Below are positions 37,530 through 62,081 of a stretch of 62,081 bases of DNA, piece by piece. The number at the start of each line of letters is the position of its first letter. Position 1 is the stretch's first letter. A model generated the notes under the pieces. The model was not told the DNA's origin and ran no database searches. It worked only from the letters and a program-made list of their open reading frames with translations. The stretch is from Cristatella mucedo (lineage: Eukaryota; Bryozoa; Phylactolaemata; Cristatellidae). The stretch covers positions 1 to 62,081 of the forward strand of contig WPIO01000384.1 in NCBI GenBank assembly GCA_009760855.2, in the 5' to 3' direction. The position numbers and the translations under genes are program-made.

Positions 37530-38690
37530 CGCGACCTATATTCCACAACCTCCAGCAGAATATTCTCTGAATTCATCTGACGAGGACAAGGATGAGTGGA
37601 CCTGTTATTCCCCTGGTAAGTCAGCATGCAGTGATCCAGATTTACACTGTGGTGCATCATCAACCCCACAGAGAATAGCACAGGAAGAACTAGATGACCT
37701 AGTTCGTGATTAGGACTTATCCAAGAACAAGGCGCGGATGCTAGGATCAAGACTCCAACAATCGAATCTTCTTGAACATGTCCTAATGACTTTACATCGA
37801 AATTGCTACCAGGACTTAGTGTATTTCTTCAGAAAGGAAAGTAATCCAGTATTCTTTTCTGATATTGAGGGCCTCATGAACGCCTTACAAATCACTAATG
37901 ACCCGAAAGGATAGAAACTATTTGTAGACGCTTCGAAACTGAGTTTTAAGGCTGTGCTTTTGCCCAATTGAAACTGCCTTCCATCCAGTAGCGCATGCTG
38001 TCCGCATGACAGAGACATACGATAATTTAAAGCAGGTACTGAATTCCATTGAGTATGACAAGTACAGGCGGTACCTCTGTGGTGATTTGAAGGTAGTTGC
38101 CCATTTAATGGAACTGTAACAGGGATATACAAAATACATGTATTTCTTATGCAAGTAGAATAAGCAGACAAGAGAATTGCACTACTTTTGGAAGGAATGG
38201 ACTCGCAGAAGACAAAATGTAGCAGTTGGAGAGAAGAATATCCAGCACCCACCTCTGTTCGGGGCTCGCAAAATCTGAGAAAATGAAGGTGATGCAGAAG
38301 GGAAATGAAGTGCTGAAGATGATGGGAAAAAGTATGGAATGCTTTTCGCCTAGTGTCTACAAACTTTACCGGGAATTTTAGGACAGAAAACTACAAGAAA
38401 CTAGTAAATGACATACTGATGCAGTATCACAAACCTGACTGCAGTATGTCTCTAAAGATCAACTAACTTCGTCGCCAATTGGATTTACTCCCTGACAACT
38501 ATGGTATGGTTAGTGGTGAATATGGCGAGCGTTTTCATAAATATATAGTAACAATGTAACAAAGATGCCAGGGAAAATGGTCCCCCACAATATTGGCTGA
38601 CTACTACTGAACACTCCCCCAGATACGCTCCACAACAACTTTACAAGAGACAGGCGAAGAAATCTAAAAAGTAGTCTGTGACTTCATTTT
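37530..38690 (+). pseudogene. Decayed copy of a widespread transposon-associated ORF
   Basis: Translation in broken frames: PQPPAEYSLNSSDEDKDEWT, GSRLQQSNLLEHV, DLVYFFRKES, DIEGLMNALQI, KLFVDASKLSFKAVLLPN, NAFRLVSTNFTGNFRTENYK, CSMSLKIN, EYGERFHKYIVTM, GKWSPTILADYY. I recognise these blocks in order from a multicopy protein family scattered through arthropod and cnidarian genomes (ending ...GERFHQDIATME...GKWSPSMLADYCW). That family is usually unnamed and repeat-like; I do not know its transposon class. Multiple stops show this copy is dead. Confidence 0.55.
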
Positions 38691-38699
38691 TTACAGGTA

Positions 38700-40605
38700 T
38701 TTTATCCTAGGCTTATTACTATTGGCATGCATTTTGGGATGTATACCATTTTTTGAAGATTGAAAAAATGGAGCCACTTTTTCATTTGCCTTTCATATTC
38801 GTAATGAGCACGTAAAAATTGATTATATGCCTAGTTTTGTTTAAGTAAAATGACTTATTTAAAAACTTGTTGACCGGTGTAATATGAGATTTTGAATAAT
38901 GTAAATGCATCGCCAAGAGGGAGCGGTGCTGCTTTGCCAAAATTTGTAAATAAATACTTCTCATCACTGAACAAACTCCAGACCATCGTTGAAGCCACGA
39001 AAACAACGTTACATTTTCGATATAATTACATGCCGGCGAGAGAGGTGAACTGTTCTACTCGTGGTCATGACTATCAAAAAGCGAAGATCTAAACCAGCGA
39101 AGGCTCGGCGCTTTGGGTGAGGGATCTAAGCATCGGCGAACGGTTATGCCACATTTTTATTCTTTATTTACCTGCCGAACGCATTTTAAACTTGTCGCTT
39201 TATGCCCTCTTTTAGCTGAGATAACAGGAAGTGGCTCAAGCTCGGCGGCAATGTAATCACTCGGAATAAAGCAATGTACTGCCACCGGACCCGCGTTGCC
39301 GTCGTAAGGTAGTGACCATTATGTTTTTGGTGCAAGGCCGCTGGGTCCGTCAATCCGCGCGCGAGCGCTTCCACGATGTGCGTATCTGCATATAACTAAG
39401 CATTGATTGAGTGCGCGTCGTTCGCCAGGAATCAGTCTGAGAAAGTTTCACGTAAATTTTATTCTAGGGAAATTAAGGTAATTTAAATTATGCATTAGTG
39501 CTGTTTATAGCTGCAATTTGCTTAGGCAAAAGCACTTTCCTAGCGGGCGAGACGCTGGCATATGAAGAGAAACATTTTTTCGCTGTTTGCATGTACTGCC
39601 GGTGGTACCTATGGGTCTTTGAAGGTTGACTTAGTTCTAAAAGTGGGTATTTATCATTTGTTGAAATATTTTTATGATGCACAGCACTGGCATTGTTTAG
39701 TGAGCCCCTCACCCTCAACTCCCTACCGTTACTGCCTTCTTGAATTCCACCTCTGCCGCTGTATCTTGCTAGTGTCACACCTCCAATATCGGTAGATCGA
39801 TCGTTTTTAAATTGGAATGTATGAATACTTTTGCTTACAGATAATTCCAGCCGTTTCTCGTGCATATTAGTAGATAAACTAATTTTTTTATGAAGAGCTG
39901 ACTTTCAGTAATCATATTATGGTTTTTAATTTGCAGCTCATGTGTCTTGCAAACGTCACAGGTAGCCTAATGATGATCTGATCAACGTGAAAATTCAAGT
40001 ACACGCTCCTTGGTATGTGCAACAAAGTTGCACGACGGTAAACTGAGTAACTCCCGCGTCTTTGTCATCATTTACATACTTTGAAATCATCCATTGTCTT
40101 CTCTGATTGTTTTCCCATTAAAGGTATTCTGTTTCTTGGTAATTCTACAGCTTGGCCAAAAGTGCTCCGATCGACGTGAAATTGGAATGTACGCTGGGCT
40201 TAGCTGTCTTTATAGACCTTTCTCGTATCTTGTTGCTTTGCATTTATGAAATTTGAAATTCATATGCATATTTCGGAGTTTGGTTTGGGTAAGCATGACT
40301 ATAAACCTTCTTATACCTGTACATTTATTTTTTCAATTCCAATTTTAGCAAGTGAGCTCGCGCTTTTATTTTTTTCATAGTTACTTAAAATCTAAATATA
40401 TGCGATTAAGTGTTTTGCATCTCTTAATGGAAAGGCTTGGCATATTTATACAGTGCATGGTATCGCATCTGTTTATTTTCCATGATAGCCATGTTCAGTA
40501 GAAGAATGGCTGTAAAACGTAACCTTGACCCGAACAGATCACTAGAATGTAAGCAAGACGGGAGTGCTTCACGCGGCGTACTCTGTGTCTGCATAGGCTA
40601 GAGAC
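38700..40605. other. Unassigned AT-rich stretch
   Basis: No gene, RNA or repeat family recognised over 1.9 kb; short ORFs only (e.g. 39488-39865 minus). Confidence 0.4.
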
Positions 40606-40615
40606 GATCGATGAG

Positions 40616-40627
40616 AGGGAGAGAGAG

Positions 40628-40669
<42 letters not shown>
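40616..40669 (+). repeat. (GA)n microsatellite upstream of SELENON
   Basis: About 50 bases of GA/AG repeats with one GC interruption, 430 bases before the SELENON ATG. Such tracts can act in promoters, but nothing here shows that. Confidence 0.9.
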
Positions 40670-40672
<3 letters not shown>

Positions 40673-40699
40673 CCAGGGTCGCATTCAAGGCCTTCACGC

Positions 40700-41102
40700 T
40701 ACATCACATTCACTGCTCTGGACGAGCGAACTCTCACGACCGAGCTCCGACGCAGCCTCGCGGAGCAGCCACTGTGCGCCGCTCCGGGCGCATCCGTTGC
40801 GTCAGCGATCGCTCGCGCGAGCGCTGACCTTGCGCATCGGAAGCGACGGATGGCGATAAGGACTATCTTGGCTCAGTGCTCAAGGTCTCTCGCGTCGCGC
40901 CGTCACCGAGACGTTCGAGAGGACACGCGCCGCCGCGCGCTACCGTGCAAACATTCGCGTGCCTATCGCGGCGCTCTCCCTCGCTCAGTTCAGTGGGCTA
41001 CCGCGCAGCGGCCACCACCAGCGACGGCCGGACGTCTGCGGCCCATGTCTCGCCAGACTGCAGCGGTGGCCGCTTGAGCGGCGGTGCGCCTGCGGCGACG
41101 CC
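40700..41102 (+). promoter_or_regulatory. CpG-rich 5' region of SELENON
   Basis: The AT-rich DNA before 40550 changes sharply to GC- and CpG-rich sequence with many CGCG motifs just ahead of the SELENON ATG. This is typical of a CpG-island promoter and 5' UTR. No TATA box is evident. Inferred from composition only. Confidence 0.4.
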
Positions 41103-54835
<13,733 letters not shown>

Positions 54836-55260
54836 GACTCTGATGGAAGAAATTTCATCGGGACACGCAGTAAGTTGAGTAACCACTCTTTCTTATATAC
54901 GCTTATTTAGATCCTCATCCGTAGCCAGTTGGTCAAGGACCAACGTGGTCCCTTTGAGTGTTCTTTGTGAGTAGACATAATGTTATATAAAATGCATTTA
55001 AATGCGATTATATAGGAATTTTATATAGGAATATTCCCATTTTGAGTGTTGAGTCAGTATCAAATGCAGAAGCGGGCCAGGCCTTGACTTTTACCGAGAC
55101 AGCTAATCAAAGCAAGGTGAAGGGCTTGTTGGGCCTGTTGCCAGGGCTTGCTGGCCTCCTTCCATGTGCTCATGCAGGAAATATATCTGCATATGTGTTC
55201 GCGTGTGCGTGTTCTCGCGCGTTTGTGTGTGTCGATTGTACGAAGTAAGTATTTGTACAG
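54836..55260 (+). other. SELENON 3' flank
   Basis: Should contain the 3' UTR and a SECIS element. I looked for an ATGA...AA...TGAT-type core and found no convincing one. No AATAAA in this span. A 3'-terminal exon could lie further on. Confidence 0.35.
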
Positions 55261-55263
55261 CCG

Positions 55264-55500
55264 CGCTGGTTTGGCCCATTGGTTAAGGTGCTCGCTTCGA
55301 CCAAAATCATGCTTCCTTTGCAGCAAATGTGAAGTGCCTAGAAAGAGATTGAGTTCTCTGAGAGTGCTATATCAAATGTATTATTATTATTATAAGGTCT
55401 GGCCGTGGTCGTGGGCTCGAGCCCCATGGCATATGTGAAGCGCCTGAATTATAGCGCCTGATTATGTTCTCGTAGGGCGCTATGCAAATAAATTATACTT
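55264..55500 (+). mobile_element. SINE-A copy interrupted by a LINE-A tail
   Basis: Head GGTTTGGCCCATTGGTTAAG with its A box is separated from the B box (GTCGTGGGCTCGAGCCCCAT) by a LINE-A 3' end at 55305-55395. The rest of the SINE is GAAGCGCCTGAATTATAGCG and TTCTCGTAGGGCGC. Confidence 0.8.
55305..55395 (+). mobile_element. LINE-A 3' end nested within SINE-A
   Basis: ATCATGCTTCCTTTGCAGCA, the hairpin GAAAGAGATTGAGTTCTCTG and ATTATTATTATT. It is inserted between the A and B boxes of the SINE and probably disables it. The flanks (CCAA...AAGG) are too short to claim a target duplication. Confidence 0.75.
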
Positions 55501-55576
55501 TTTTTTTTACCGTATACCCCTGTAGGACTAGTAGGTGTCGCGCTGCTGAGTTTTTTATTTTCTTCTCAAAGTGCAG

Positions 55577-55769
55577 GTGGCTTTCGGCTCGAGGGCGCTC
55601 TAAACCAATGTCCGCATTTTTCACCCAATCTAGCAATTAGTGACAGGCACATCTTAGTCCGGAGGGAAGTCCGGGAAATAAGTGATGCGGATTTACCCAC
55701 GTTAGATGTAATAAAAGTACCCGAGTGGCAGAGAAAGAGGACATGTCGTCGTTGCACGGAAGCTGTATT
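55577..55769 (+). CDS. Possible exon of an unknown gene
   Basis: A pyrimidine-rich run followed by AGTGCAG and, 193 bases on, a GTGAGC donor bracket an open frame with protein-like composition (FRLEGALNQCPHFSPNLAIS, REVREISDADLPTLDVIKVP, EWQRKRTCRRC). I do not recognise the family. Alternatively this belongs to the opposite-strand ORF (55794-56189 and frame-shifted extension), also unrecognised. Confidence 0.25.
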
Positions 55770-56189
55770 CGTGAGCTCCCGAGTCCAGGATCTTCAGGGA
55801 AGCTTATACCACCAGTAGTCTTCAACGCCAACGCAGTGGACGGCTAATGTATTGTCCTGAAGAGAGCAGACGCTCGAAGACCGAACCTTGATGTGGCTTG
55901 GTATCTGTTGATCAACTACGGGTCCTTCCCCAAGGAGGATAGCCGAATGAATTGATGCTTCCTTGATCGTTTGGTGACGAGCATCTGAACTACCGAAAGG
56001 ATCCAGCTGGAGGGAAGCAGTTACCCGTAGATGCATTCCGCTGTAGGGGCACATGACGTGAAACGTAGCCACCTCTTCGTCGCCCGCGTGTAGAGCTGAT
56101 GACTTCCTATTGCTTACAGCGGTGACGTATGATGATACGACGATGCCACAGGGAATAGTGCTTTCGCACGTCGCCGAGAACCAGCTCAC
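55638..56189 (-). CDS. Unassigned minus-strand ORF pair
   Basis: 131 codons at 55794-56189 (DEEVATFHVMCPYSGMHLRV), possibly continuing after a frame change through 55637 (EDPGLGSSRIQLPCNDDMSS). The composition looks coding, but no family is recognised and it overlaps the possible exon on the other strand; at most one of them is likely real. Confidence 0.2.
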
Positions 56190-56217
56190 AGCTATTTATT
56201 GATGAGTCCGTCCACAG

Positions 56218-56400
56218 CCGCACCGCCGTAGTTCGAGGCGGTGGGATTGGAACGGCCTACCCCTCGATTCCTAGGTCGTGGGTTCGAATCTTACGGTGGC
56301 GGTCATTTTATTGCCACTGCAAGCGGCGATGATCGCCTTTAAGGCTCTTCTCTGCCGCTATATACAAAAAGAGGCTGTTCAGTCAGCAAGTATTTTTGTC
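56218..56400 (+). mobile_element. SINE-B copy, plus strand
   Basis: B box GTCGTGGGTTCGAATCTTAC, body with GCAAGCGGCGATGATCGCC, tail TACAAAAAGAGGCTGTTCAG. The A-box region is altered. Confidence 0.7.
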
Positions 56401-59400
56401 TACCCGAAGCCCGCTGCAAGCGCATTGTTCCCACCTTTCGGCATATGTCCGAGCGGGACAATGCTCGCTCCGTCGTCTGCTCGGGCTGAGACGTTCCAGC
56501 CGAGGTTAGTAACAGCACGTAACTGGATAGGAGTGAGCCGGACGGGCGGACAGACGGCGGTGGCGAAGCTCGAGCGCTTCGCAGCCGCCCCACATCGATG
56601 TCATCGGACAGTTCTGCTTAGACCACGGTCTGTACCTTGGAGTACGTGACACACTGTACAAGAAGAGTACGGAGATGGACTACTTCGTGGTGCTTCGGCA
56701 GCAGCCAACTGTTCGTCGCTCGCTACAAGCGGGCTGAATGTCGCCCTTCGACCTTTCTGCCGATCTGTACACGAAACCGTTGAACGAATCGGCTGTTCAT
56801 TATTATTTGCCTTTTAAGCGCCCAGACTCCAGTCAGGTGGTGACCCTCTCGCGAGGGGAGGCGGCTCGCCTAGCCACGTCTGCATAAGCAGAGCCGAGTA
56901 CCGCAAGAGGTCGCCAGAGGTCCGTCCGGTCGTCGCTCGACAAGCCGAGTGACGGCTCCCCTTTACTTTTCGGATCGCAGTGCTTAAAAAATATCGTGGC
57001 GACGTCGACGTCTATTTCCGGAAGGCAAGCCGCACCCGCGGCTTTCAACTTACGCTTCGACAGAGGGCGAAGTCAACGAGAAGAATTGACGCTCGGTGAA
57101 GGCTCGCGGTGGCGGCAGCGTTGGCGTGGCTTTTGACAGCCAGAAATCGGCGTCGAGCTCGCTCCTGCTGGTGGCGGCCGAAGACAGTGGAAGCTCGAAT
57201 NGCACTTTGCCAAAGCCCGAACGGCGTCTTTTTTTTGGTGGGGAGAGAGCACTTTTTACGCGTTTGCCATTCCCTTGGGTTCAGGTCATTAAACTTTGAG
57301 GGCTCTCGCGAGCGACGAAGAATAACGATGAGCGGTTAATGGCGATGGCCCCACAAAACTCGAGGGTATAATTACGCCTACTGTATTACTTCGTTGGCAA
57401 AGCAGATGGCATGCGAGCTTACATACTGGTGATCGTAGCCGTCGTGCGTGCTGCTCCGAGCATGTGGAGTTAGAAAGAAAAGAGCTTATTGCGTTCGTGC
57501 AGGCCAATGCACAAGCAGTCAGTGAATTTCGCGGCTAGGATAGGTCACTTGCTGGGCACTGAGCAAGCCCATGCCGCCGACGACGCCCTTTTTCTCTTTC
57601 CGCCCGTTCGAACGACCGAGCTGCGTCGAGCCTACCGGTGCTCACGACTGTATCGTCGGGGCGAGGCGATCGGACGCTGATCGGCTGCCTGAGTGAGCCG
57701 GAGTCGGCGGCGGTTGTGCTGCTGCGGCACTAGGCCGAAGGCCCGCCGCCAGCCACGGGGGGGGGGGGGGGGGGGGGGGTGGGGTGAGGGCAGGATGTCC
57801 CGGCCGCAGTGGGCGTCCTGTGTCGCCCGTGTGGGGAACGAGATGACTCGCTGAAGCAAACGTACCCAGTCACGCGTCTGACAAAGGCCTTGCCAAGGCA
57901 TCGTAGCGATGATGCCTTTTCTCTCGGAGAACGGCGTACTTTTTTTCTCTGCTCGCTGTGTAGGTTTTCCGCAAGTCTTGCTGACCTTTGCCCGTCGCGC
58001 TTCGTCTATCACCTCAGAGGTGACTGCGTCCTAAAGGCCCATTCGGAGCTAGCTCTACCGTGCGGAGCTCGTTTCATTAAAGCTTTTATTGCACGCAAAC
58101 TTCGAACCTTCTGGCTCGCATAATAAAAGCGCGTCCAACAGGCTTGGCATTTTGAAGACCTTCATTCAATGGCATGGAATGTTAATTTGCTGCGCCATTT
58201 CTCCTATATACAAGTTCAGGGGAGACAATTAAAAAGTTTTTTTTGATTTTCGATTAAATCGTATTAAAATACAGATTATTGAAATGGCTGGCATCGAGCT
58301 GAAGATTTTTCATCGGTGTGGCTCTCAGCCAGCGAAACTAAGTGCCTAAATACTTCGGGACATCTGGGGCGAGAAACGTCGGAGCAATAATCACTAAATC
58401 ATCCGGAGCTAGCTTCGGCTCGACCAAAATATCCACCGCCATGTCTTCCCGATAATGCCGGCTACCTGTTTTATCGCCATGTTATCTCAGTCGCAATTTA
58501 TAAGAGGCGTAGCTTGGCGGGGGGGGGGCGGGTATCCGTTGCTGAGGCTAGCGATCGACCGGGCTATTGGCTAACTGAGTGCTGCGCTTACGCTTACCTT
58601 ACTGCGTGCCGGTAAATTCAGTTTTTTTCGCTAGCAATATTCTGCGCTCACGCAGACGCATGCAAAGTCGTTAAGGCCGAGTCGAACTACACGATCGAGG
58701 AGACCTATGCGAACCATTAGCCGTGGGCATTAGCTGTTCTACCGCTGACTTGGCGAGATGCTTTCCCCCCACCACGAAATAGCCACACCCAAGCATCTAT
58801 TGAAGAAACTTTGTCGCACCGATTTTCATCAGTCATTCGAAAAAAATAGCGTCGCTTGAAAATTCTTCTTCTTTTCGGCAGCAAAGCCGACTCGGTCGGT
58901 AGCGTTGCTGGAATCCATGCTACTGTCACGTGGGAGCTGCCGTGCTAATCGCGGCCAGACGCCGATTTCCACTTCCAGTATCTCTCGTTTCGTCTGCGTA
59001 CGGTGTCGTTACGTACCCCCCGAAAGTATTTGACGACAACCCTAAGAGTTTGAATTTGAGCTCATCGCGTCCCCTTAAAGCGGTGCCCGAGCAACCCTAG
59101 ACAGCCGCAGCCTTTGACGTTGCTTGCGTTCTCGACCGTTCAGCCCTGACGGATGCCGGCCAACTGATTTTAGCTTTCGAGCAATGCAGAAAGACACGGC
59201 TGCGGACCATGACATAACGACGGCTAACGACGGCGAATATCGGCAAATTTCTCCCTTATTGATCTTCGAAAAGCCGAGGTTATGTGCGTACATCGGCCCT
59301 CGAGGTCAAGAAAGTGCAGCATGCGGGAGCGCCTGCTGTAAGTACTGTTTGGCAGCTGATGAAATCTCATCGCCGTTGGGTAAAGAGAGCCCTGCAATGC

Positions 59401-61420
59401 AATGTGATTGATCTTCTTATGTCAAAAAGCCGCGAATTAGGGGAAGTCTATTTCCGTGCCCGAGCAGGATCTCGGCAGGTTGCTGACACTCGGCCGCTGT
59501 GCCCGAGCCCACGTTTGCGGTAAAGACCCAGTCCAAAGACAAGGAGGAAAATGCTATCGGAAAGCCTGAGCACCTGCAAGCTATGCAACAGCAGAAAAAG
59601 TGTTCAAGTTTTTCTTCGCTTCGCAGCATACGGCTAGTGATGTCGGCGCTGTTTTCATACGCATTAAAGTGTTTCGAAGCGGCGGCGGGGCACTTCAAGC
59701 GATTTCTTCCAGCTCCGGCAGCGTCCCGCGTCATTTTTAGCCTCTCATATGACCCATCTTCCGCTCATCCATCAAGAATAAATTAACCACGCGCCCGCAT
59801 GGGGGGAAAACGTAGTGTACTGTATTATTAAATTATTATTGTCTGGCTTGTGAACTGTGTGACATTTCAATATTGTATTGTTAGATGAATAATTACCTAT
59901 ATCATTACAATACTTATGGGGGCAGTAAGTTTTCAAGTTTTAATAGTCTTTCCAGAGTCCTGGAGTCCGGCCGCATTGTTCGGACTCCGTAAGTCCGCGT
60001 GCAGCGTGTTTGAGACACAATTTTAGAGTTTTTTGCTGCGACGACAATGACAAAATATTGTATCGTTTGCGATTACAATGACAGCATATTGATTGTTTGC
60101 TATTGACAAAATAAATGTATTAATTGCTGGCTCTGAACGGACACTACAAGTACAATACTATCGTTTCATGCTTGAAACTTGACAGCCATTATTCCCCTTT
60201 CCACCCGAACTTTCCTCCTACCGAGCTTCGATCCACCCACCACGGCGCCCGCCGTAGGTCCCGAGCGAGGCTGGCAACGCCTAAGTCACCTGTCGCTGCT
60301 ACTCTCGCTCCCTCGAGGCTTCAAGCGAGGCTTCCGGCGGATTGCATTCGCAGCATTCAGCACTCGGAACGCGGGCTGCGTGTATCCAAAAGGCTCTATA
60401 ATATTGCTTGTTCGGACTTTAGGGAAAAAACATAAAAATAAATACTCCGACCGCTCGCCGCCCGCTCGAACAGAGTCGTCACACTCGTTCGTTACTCATC
60501 ACAATCTTTTGGCTTTTTATTTAATTTTATAGGAAAAAATTCAAACTTAACCCGTGTCGCTGAGAGCACGGCCCCCTACAGGATTTCCATTTTCCTTTCG
60601 ACGGGGCCTCCTCTTACTGACAAAATCTAGCGGCGGGCCCGTCGGTTTTCCCTCGTCGGGTCAAGCGAGATACCGATACTCCAATTCGAGTACTCCAATT
60701 GCCCTAACATAACGAGCGAGAACCGCTGCGCTTCCAGACTCTGCCGCCTCTGGCTCGACTAGGCGGCCCGCCTTGCGGCTGGATTCTCCGCGCGGCTTTT
60801 GCTGACTTTTGCAGCAGCGGAACGCGCGACTGGTTCGTCAGCAGCCCCTCGGTAGCACGTCCCCGCTGCTACCGAGAGGCTCGCTGAACCGACGACGAGG
60901 CGAGGCAGCGCAGAGATGGCTTGGGTGCTCGCGCGCCCAAACGCGAAATGGACGGACCGCTAGGAAGGAAAAGCCGTCCTGGCGAGCTAGAGCGGGTCCG
61001 ACGAAAGCGTGACGCGAGCATCGAGTGGACTGCCATTTTCGTCGTCGAGCGAACGTCGATAGCACGAATTAAAAAGCGCATCGCTTGGCGGTGGTGTGAG
61101 AGAAATTGTTTGCTTTTCAACCGTACTTTAACCTACAACGATGGTCAATCACGCTCAGGATTTTTCTCCCAGCGGATACTTGGCGAGAAACCAATGCATC
61201 GTCAGTTTCAACCGGATCAGAGTTAGGTCGAACCGCACAGGGCAGCGAGAGACACTGAAGGAGTGTTTCTGACCTCGTTCAAAGCGCGAAATCATCGTAT
61301 TGAGTTAATTTAGTTGGCAGACGAGGTCATAACCGGTCGAAAGAGCGGCCTTCAAAGGGCTGCGAGGAAGCCTGAAGAGTGGTGAATCACAAAAAGACAG
61401 CTCAGACAACTGAGCTGTAA
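56400..61420. other. Unassigned 5-kb region
   Basis: GC-rich 56400-57800 with random ORFs, an N at 57201 and a poly-G run at about 57757-57785. 58100-61400 has AT-rich and CpG-rich patches (60190-61070). No gene, RNA or named repeat recognised. Confidence 0.4.
57757..57785 (+). repeat. Poly-G run
   Basis: About 22 Gs in a row, then TGGGGTGAGGG. Other G/C homopolymers are at 14398-14416, 21018-21030 (C) and 41589-41597. Confidence 0.9.
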
Positions 61421-62081
61421 GTGGTGGTTGGCAGATCTTCAAAGATATGGTAGCACAAAGCGAATGTGTGAGGCTGTGGAAAGAGTTTATTTGAACATAT
61501 TCTTGTTACCTGTATCAGAGGCCAATCTTCCTGAGGGTCAACTCTTCTCAAATGGTAATATCTCTCCTGTCTCAGTGGTCGACTTTTCTAATACTAAACA
61601 AATTGAACTGTGGTCTCCTATGTTTCGCTGTGTGGCTAAGAGTTAGTGGCGCTTCCACCCTGCCGCTATTGACCTCGACTCTGCTATGCCAGTTGAATAT
61701 GCCGAACTTTAAAAAAGATCAAAATGTCCTACTTTCAGAGTGACATTTGAAAATCATTTGAGGAAAAACAATAGTTCCTCTTAAAAAACTAATACTGTTT
61801 CATGTTTATAGCTCATTGAAAATGCCATTGATGCCATAATCATCTCCGAGCAGATAAAGCTCAATTAGAATCTCTGATATTAAGTGACGATATGTCGTAT
61901 GACGAGCTGTCTGTTAATAACAAATGAGTAGGTTTGCAATGGTCATTAGAGGCTGGGACACTTAGATAACAGGTACAGGGGGCTCCTGCAGATCACAAGA
62001 TATTCTAGAAGGTTACAGTGCTTCAACACTGCTGGAGGGCAGCTGTCCGCGCCTGTAGCATTACGTAACCAAATCAACAAC
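61420..62081 (+). other. Unassigned end region
   Basis: An ORF at 61428-61646 (LPEGQLFSNGNISPVSVVDF) looks somewhat protein-like, possibly an old element. No family recognised. Confidence 0.2.

Noticed and set aside
56196-56230. Hammerhead ribozyme (TGATGAGTCCGTC)
   Set aside because: The opposite strand of the core (GAAAC) and the closing stems are absent.

Overview
This is a multicellular-animal (metazoan) nuclear DNA window. Its genes are split by GT-AG introns, it is crowded with non-LTR retrotransposons (LINEs), tRNA-derived SINEs and microsatellites, and it lacks bacterial-style operons. The genes carry an in-frame selenocysteine UGA in a SELENON homologue, which points to an invertebrate that kept the selenoprotein machinery. 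I cannot name the species. One N (57201) shows it is a draft assembly.

Three genes lie head to tail on the + strand. (1) 6588-10603 holds the last four exons of an APOO-family MICOS subunit (MIC26/MIC27), a mitochondrial inner-membrane cristae protein; its earlier exons are upstream or hidden in repeats. (2) 13521-25771 is a class III alcohol dehydrogenase (ADH5, S-(hydroxymethyl)glutathione dehydrogenase) that I could thread completely through 11 exons to a protein of about 383 residues with all zinc ligands. (3) 41103-54835 is selenoprotein N (SELENON), an EF-hand ER membrane protein, in 8 exons. The Sec UGA is at 54357-54359 in the usual SCUG context, but a 4-bp tandem duplication (around 54309-54318) shifts the frame just before it. 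The three proteins act in different places (mitochondrial cristae, cytosolic formaldehyde/nitrosothiol metabolism, ER calcium and redox control), and I see no shared pathway.

Most of the remaining sequence is mobile DNA. LINE-A (APE endonuclease, YADD reverse transcriptase, ATT-repeat 3' end) and SINE-A (tRNA-like head) share the same 3' hairpin tail, the signature of a SINE mobilised by its partner LINE. LINE-B is a second LINE family, and SINE-B a second tRNA-like SINE found in nine copies. Also present are a Tc1/mariner remnant (20590-21560), a hAT-like MITE with a perfect 8-bp target duplication (46047-46574), and a decayed copy of a widespread transposon-associated ORF (37530-38690). Many are nested in one another.

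Between ADH5 and SELENON (26-40.6 kb) I see repeats, a frame-broken kelch-repeat sequence (31566-32325) and long stretches with nothing recognisable. Downstream of SELENON (55-62 kb) there is a possible unassigned exon, SINEs and GC-rich DNA without a recognised gene. Large simple repeats include a G-rich minisatellite in ADH5 intron 1 (14205-14650), a 750-bp GTCTCT tract in SELENON intron 2, and several TA tracts.
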